Assembly (NCBI GenBank): GCA_009777135.1
Contig: WRMM01000081.1
Location: 1-7,816 of the forward strand
Direction of reading: 5' to 3'
Source: Candidatus Fibrimonadales bacterium
GTDB lineage: Bacteria > Fibrobacterota > Fibrobacteria > Fibrobacterales > Fibrobacteraceae
Length of the DNA: 7,816 bases
In this document: positions 5,541-7,816 of the stretch, piece by piece
How the letters are laid out: every line of letters starts with the position of its first letter
How positions within the stretch are numbered: position 1 is the stretch's first letter
Notes under the pieces: generated by a model
What the model saw: only the letters and a program-made list of their open reading frames with translations
Told to the model about the DNA's origin: nothing
Databases searched by the model: none
Position numbers and translations under genes: made by a program

Positions 5541-6224
5541 ATATTGATCGCATTCAAGCTGCCATTCCAATTCGCCATCTGAAAGATCAGTGGTTATATA
5601 ATCATTGCCACCGCCATAGTGATAACGAACAACGGGATTCCAGCCCTTTGAAAAATTCATGTCGTAATTTACGGTATGATATTCATCAATACTAGTCCCA
5701 GTAATTTTTCCAGATTCTGAAAAGTAAATAAAACGGACTCGAACATTTTCATCCGACTTTATCAGATAAAGCCTAACATCGCAATCGCTTTTGTTTGGAA
5801 TATTAGCAGCAAAAGAAGACAACCACCCAATAAAATTGAGATTTTCTGGAACAACAGAAATTTGGCAATTCGTATCATTGCAAGATTCCCACTTCAATAA
5901 CCATTTGCTATCTATCGGTAAATCTAATGATATTTGCCCATTTTGAATTTTGCCTGCTGGAATGGCATTGTACTCATCATTATCTTCATCTCTACTATAA
6001 AAACGAAACTCTATATCACCATTGCCTTCATATTTTTCTTTAAGTATTATTAAATCATTATCATAATTATTAACACTATCTCTCTCCACAAAATATACCT
6101 GCTTTGGCAAATCAGACAAATTTGAACCACCTGCAGCATCGCCAGAGTCATCGCTAGAGCAAGCTAGGAAAATGAATGCCATAGCTGCATAGGCAGCCAC
6201 CGAGAAAAAATATTTGGTTTTCAT
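5538..6224 (-). CDS. Lipoprotein 2, 228 aa, family not recognised (paralogue of the 515-1303 gene)
   Basis: The signal peptide (M-K-T-K start, hydrophobic to residue 21) ends I-F-L-A-C22, a good lipobox, followed by S-S-D-D-S-G. The N-terminal 28 residues differ from lipoprotein 1 at only a few positions, and the C-terminal L-E-C-D-Q-Y is shared. The middle is more divergent and lacks the four-cysteine insertion. Remaining cysteines at 115, 120, 148 and 225 match those of lipoprotein 1 (143, 148, 175, 259) and may form two disulfides. GGAGT lies just before the ATG, and P element 4 provides the promoter. The strong conservation of both ends and the promoter, against a variable middle, resembles antigenically varying or gene-converting surface proteins, but that is inference. 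Confidence 0.85.
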   Translation of the reverse strand: MKTKYFFSVAAYAAMAFIFLACSSDDSGDAAGGSNLSDLPKQVYFVERDSVNNYDNDLIILKEKYEGNGDIEFRFYSRDEDNDEYNAIPAGKIQNGQISLDLPIDSKWLLKWESCNDTNCQISVVPENLNFIGWLSSFAANIPNKSDCDVRLYLIKSDENVRVRFIYFSESGKITGTSIDEYHTVNYDMNFSKGWNPVVRYHYGGGNDYITTDLSDGELEWQLECDQY

Positions 6225-6240
6225 GTTTTACTCCTTTTTC

Positions 6241-6312
6241 AAAAAAACATACCATAAATATAACTTCATTTTTGCCGTTTGTCAATGGCAGGTCATCAAA
6301 TTGTATAGTTAG
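6241..6312 (-). promoter_or_regulatory. P element 4: promoter repeat driving lipoprotein gene 2
   Basis: TTGACA (6280-6285), 17 bp, TATATT (6257-6262) on the minus strand; leader with GGAGT before ATG 6224. Its outer edge ATCTAAC ends 6 bp after the stop codon of an AbiEii-like gene remnant. Confidence 0.85.
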
Positions 6313-6318
6313 ATGGTG

Positions 6319-6407
6319 TCATACAGCCCATTCTCTCTTCAAATAGCCATCGCTTTCTAAATAATAGCTTGTTTCCAAATCTCCGTGCTTTTAGGATTAT
6401 TTAAAAA
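6319..6407 (-). pseudogene. 3'-end remnant of an AbiEii-like toxin gene
   Basis: From 6407 downwards the minus strand encodes F-L-N-N-P-K-S-T-E-I-W, which matches residues 251-261 of the intact AbiEii (F-L-K-N-P-K-S-T-E-I-W) at 10 of 11 positions. A one-base loss then shifts the frame. In the shifted frame it reads T-S-Y-Y-L-E-S-D-G-Y-L-K-R-E-W-A-V-stop, similar in style to the intact S-T-D-Y-F-L-E-L-A-K-R-V tail. It therefore comes from a related but different abiEii allele. It sits in the same position relative to P element 4 as the intact abiEii does to P element 2. Confidence 0.7.
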
Positions 6408-6411
6408 TCTT

Positions 6412-6483
6412 TTTCATTTAACTATAGCTGTTGATTGTAAAATTGCGTCGTTTAGAATGCCTTGGCATGAGCCATTACGTTAA
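6412..6483 (+). pseudogene. Inverted 3'-end fragment of the small exported protein gene
   Basis: The plus strand encodes F-H-L-T-I-A-V-D-C-K-I-A-S-F-R-M then P-W-H-E-P-L-R-stop, identical to the last 23 residues of the protein at 3744-4028 except I to M. Only three of 72 bases differ and two of those are silent. The match starts at about 6411, where the AbiEii remnant ends, and continues through the R element to 6502. There is no start codon or promoter, so it is a recently made, non-functional piece. Confidence 0.85.
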
Positions 6484-6503
6484 ATCGGGGTTATCGGGGT
6501 TCG
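6481..6503 (-). repeat. R element d, inverted, containing the HepT stop codon
   Basis: The plus strand reads TAAATCGGGGTTATCGGGGT then TC, two perfect ATCGGGGTT units. Its orientation is opposite to R a-c. One edge TAA ends the inverted exported-protein fragment on the plus strand; the internal TTA (6491-6493) is the TAA stop codon of HepT on the minus strand. The element thus closes reading frames on both strands. Confidence 0.8.
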
Positions 6504-6958
6504 TTATTTTCGGTTTCAGCCAAGGTTGCAAAATCAACATATTTGTAAAATTCGCTTCCTTTTGCCAAATCCAATTCTTCTTTGCGGAATATTTTTTGTT
6601 CCGATTTTTCAGATATAATTTGCTCTATTTTCGGCTTTAATTTTCTTAAATCGTCTGTGACAATCTCAAAAACAATCTCTATGTCTAATCCTGCATAGTT
6701 GTGAACTATTCTATTGCGAAAATCTTTTATGCTTTGCCATTCTATGTTTTGATATTCCTGTTTTAGTTCTTCGCTGATTTTGCTAACATTTTCGCCAATA
6801 TTTGCCAACAAGGTTAAAGAAGCATTAAAGTTTAACTGCTCATTAAGCTCATAAAACCCTTCTGCGTTTTTTGCATTTTCTGTGTATTTCCAAATCTTGC
6901 CTGAATATTCCAAAATATTAAGCAAATAAAGCAAGTCATTTTCTTTATGCGGAGACAT
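6491..6958 (-). CDS. hepT: HepT-like HEPN ribonuclease toxin (DUF86 family), 155 aa
   Basis: The protein is helical and carries the HEPN motif R81-N-R-I-V-H86-N-Y88, fitting Rx4HxY, the RNase active site of HepT toxins. Around it, N-F-N-A-S-L-T-L-L-A-N-I-G-E-N (43-57), W-Q-S-I-K-D-F (74-80) and the G-L-D-I-E-I-V-F block (90-97) agree with DUF86/HepT. The Tyr is the residue that the MntA partner AMPylates in type VII systems. The start at 6958 overlaps mntA by 14 nt (ATGTCTCCGCATAA). The C-terminus beyond about residue 120 is longer than usual for HepT, and the last residues E-P-R and the stop are encoded by R element d, so the original end may have been replaced at that joint. Confidence 0.85.
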   Translation of the reverse strand: MSPHKENDLLYLLNILEYSGKIWKYTENAKNAEGFYELNEQLNFNASLTLLANIGENVSKISEELKQEYQNIEWQSIKDFRNRIVHNYAGLDIEIVFEIVTDDLRKLKPKIEQIISEKSEQKIFRKEELDLAKGSEFYKYVDFATLAETENNEPR

Positions 6959-7235
6959 ACATCATGTCCCTCAAAGCTCTGTGCAAAACGATAGGATTAG
7001 CATATTTTTTTAGCATGATGTCTATTTTTTTGCTGGTAAGGCTCTCAAGCTCTCTTTGGAGCCCCTTTAAATTGGCTAACTCGCATTTTTCCGTATCCGT
7101 ATCTATGTAAAAGTCTATATCATTTGCAGGTTCTCCTCGAGCAAAGGAACCAAAAATGCCAATTTTTTTTAACATATACCTATTAAGCAAATTGCTTCGC
7201 TTAATGGCTTTTTCTAGAGCATCTATGCTATTCAT
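6945..7235 (-). CDS. mntA: MntA-like minimal nucleotidyltransferase antitoxin, 96 aa
   Basis: The nucleotidyltransferase signature I-G-I-F-G-S-F-A-R-G-E then N-D-I-D-F gives the GS and DxD pair, and K-K-I-D-I-M-L gives the third Asp. In type VII systems MntA adds AMP to the HepT active-site tyrosine and disarms it. GS and DxD are separated by 8 residues rather than the usual 10. The frame is open to an ATG at 7292, but the extra residues M-R-N-E-E-I-E-A-Y-R-K-E-K copy the C-terminus of the antitoxin at 1458-1730 and come from a 35-bp duplicated piece. I choose ATG 7235, which gives a normal-length N-terminus and has TATATT exactly 7 nt upstream. If 7292 is used the product is 115 aa. It is cotranscribed and overlaps hepT by 14 nt. 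Confidence 0.82.
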   Translation of the reverse strand: MNSIDALEKAIKRSNLLNRYMLKKIGIFGSFARGEPANDIDFYIDTDTEKCELANLKGLQRELESLTSKKIDIMLKKYANPIVLHRALRDMMYVSA

Positions 7236-7242
7236 ATAGGGA

Positions 7243-7248
7243 AATATA
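7243..7248 (-). promoter_or_regulatory. Putative -10 box (TATATT) of mntA-hepT, leaderless arrangement
   Basis: TTCTATATT ends 7 nt before ATG 7235, the same distance as in abiEi. It begins immediately after the duplicated antitoxin piece. There is no Shine-Dalgarno before 7235 and no clear -35. Confidence 0.45.
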
Positions 7249-7252
7249 GAAT

Positions 7253-7287
7253 TTTTTTCCTTTCTATACGCTTCTATTTCTTCATTT
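7253..7287 (-). repeat. Inverted 35-bp copy of the antitoxin gene's 3' end
   Basis: This stretch on the minus strand is identical over 35 bp to 1685-1719 on the plus strand, the part of the antitoxin gene encoding N-E-E-I-E-A-Y-R-K-E-K. The reading frame is the same as in the antitoxin and is open into mntA. Identity stops within a few bases on both sides. Confidence 0.85.
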
Positions 7288-7331
7288 CGCATTTGCCCAA
7301 GGGCGTGTGTTTGATGTCAGCTCCAATTTTC

Positions 7332-7337
7332 TACATT
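7332..7337 (+). promoter_or_regulatory. Putative -10 box (TACATT) of the OB-fold gene, leaderless arrangement
   Basis: TTCTACATT ends 7 nt before ATG 7345, with no Shine-Dalgarno. TTTGAT lies 16 bp upstream (7310-7315) as a possible -35. The spacing to the ATG equals that of abiEi and mntA. Confidence 0.4.
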
Positions 7338-7344
7338 TATCCTT

Positions 7345-7743
7345 ATGCGTAGCGCTCCTCGCACATATAAAACTCAAATCACAGTATTGCTGCTGGCAGC
7401 AATCTGTTTCTTTGCGCCTTTAGCTTTTGCAACCGAAACAGCAACTCCGTCTTCGCTTTGGTCAGCGTTTCAAGCCGAACCAGAAGCTTTTAGGCAAAAA
7501 CACAGCGGCAGCAAAATAACAATTTCAGCAATAGTCGCCGATACCCATATCAGCATATACGCAACGCCTGTCGTATCTCTAGTTGATAAAGCTGGCGATG
7601 AAATTAGGGTAATTTGCGTTCTTCCAAGACTGGATGTAGGCAAACTTTCAAGTTTCAAAACTGGCGAAAGAGTAAAAATGACAGGAAACTTTTATTCTGC
7701 CAGAGAAGAAAAAATTGTAATCAAACAATGTCAAGCTTATTAA
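7345..7743 (+). CDS. Exported OB-fold protein, tRNA_anti-like domain, 132 aa
   Basis: Residues 1-29 form a classical signal peptide: basic start with R2, R6, K9, hydrophobic core 11-27, and A-F-A at 27-29 before the cut. The mature part starts with a helix (S-L-W-S-A-F-Q-A-E-P-E-A-F-R-Q-K) and continues with G-S-K-I-T-I-S-A-I-V, V-V-S-L-V-D, I-R-V-I-C-V-L, L-S-S-F-K-T-G-E-R-V-K-M-T-G-N-F and K-I-V-I-K-Q-C. This is the strand pattern of the tRNA_anti-like OB fold found in small exported bacterial proteins. C91 and C129 could pair. The name reflects fold similarity only; tRNA binding is not implied for an exported protein. It is divergent from mntA, with the starts about 110 bp apart, and lacks P and R elements. 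Confidence 0.7.
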   Translation: MRSAPRTYKTQITVLLLAAICFFAPLAFATETATPSSLWSAFQAEPEAFRQKHSGSKITISAIVADTHISIYATPVVSLVDKAGDEIRVICVLPRLDVGKLSSFKTGERVKMTGNFYSAREEKIVIKQCQAY

Positions 7744-7773
7744 CCGCTTCTTCAAGTGATAAATGTGAACACA

Positions 7774-7816
7774 ATGTCCTACCCCAACAGCCATTTCAAC
7801 ACATTCAAGCGATTTA
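7774..7816 (+). CDS. Possible start of a further gene, cut by the window edge
   Basis: An open frame begins ATG at 7774 and encodes M-S-Y-P-N-S-H-F-N-T-F-K-R-F up to the end of the window. No Shine-Dalgarno or recognisable domain is visible and only 14 codons are present, so this may be chance. Confidence 0.2.
   Translation, partial: MSYPNSHFNTFKRF

Noticed and set aside
6431..6640. Plus-strand open frame of 69 codons
   Set aside because: It runs in another frame across the inverted exported-protein fragment, the R element and the antisense of hepT; an accidental frame.

Overview
The window (about 7.8 kb, AT-rich) looks like an accessory, toxin-antitoxin-rich island of a low-GC Gram-negative bacterium. 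Lipoproteins with signal peptides ending in a lipobox followed by C-S-S-D-D-S-G, the small exported proteins and the general style recall Fibrobacterota (Fibrobacter/Fibromonas-like gut bacteria). This taxonomic guess is an inference with low confidence; no rRNA or other marker is present.

Layout from left to right. (1) The 5' part of a Fic-family gene on the minus strand runs off the left edge (1-371), with an unusual repeated AT-rich control region upstream (391-492). (2) Lipoprotein gene 1, minus (515-1303). (3) An antitoxin plus PIN-toxin operon, plus strand (1458-2140). (4) An AbiEi/AbiEii type IV toxin-antitoxin pair, minus (2195-3650). (5) A small exported protein, minus (3744-4028). 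(6) An AAA_14/DUF4143 ATPase, minus (4133-5446). (7) Lipoprotein gene 2, a paralogue of gene 1, minus (5538-6224). (8) A scrap zone (6319-6503) made of the 3' end of an AbiEii-like gene joined to an inverted copy of the 3' end of the small exported protein gene. (9) A MntA/HepT (MNT/HEPN) pair, minus (6491-7235), whose upstream region carries a piece of an antitoxin gene. (10) A small exported OB-fold (tRNA_anti-like) protein, plus (7345-7743).

The main observation is modular. Each of the three surface/exported-protein genes is bracketed by the same two repeats. At the 5' side is a roughly 72-bp element (called P here) holding a near-consensus sigma70 promoter (TTGACA, 17 bp, TATATT). At the 3' side is an ATCGGGGTT-type element (called R here) that contains the gene's own stop codon. 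The coding sequences between P and R need not be related. Toxin-antitoxin or NTPase cargo sits between R of one unit and P of the next. An orphan P (2142-2198) and an inverted R (6481-6503) mark places where units were broken or rearranged.

The two gene classes appear to be expressed differently. P-driven genes have a leader of about 25 nt with a GGAG ribosome binding site. Most cargo genes (Fic, AbiEi, MntA, the OB-fold protein, and approximately the ATPase) have a TCTAnATT-like -10 box only 6-10 nt before the ATG and no Shine-Dalgarno sequence, which suggests leaderless transcripts. The whole reads as a shuffling array of surface-protein cassettes interleaved with toxin-antitoxin genes that could stabilise it. 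That function is inference; the repeats and joints are directly visible.
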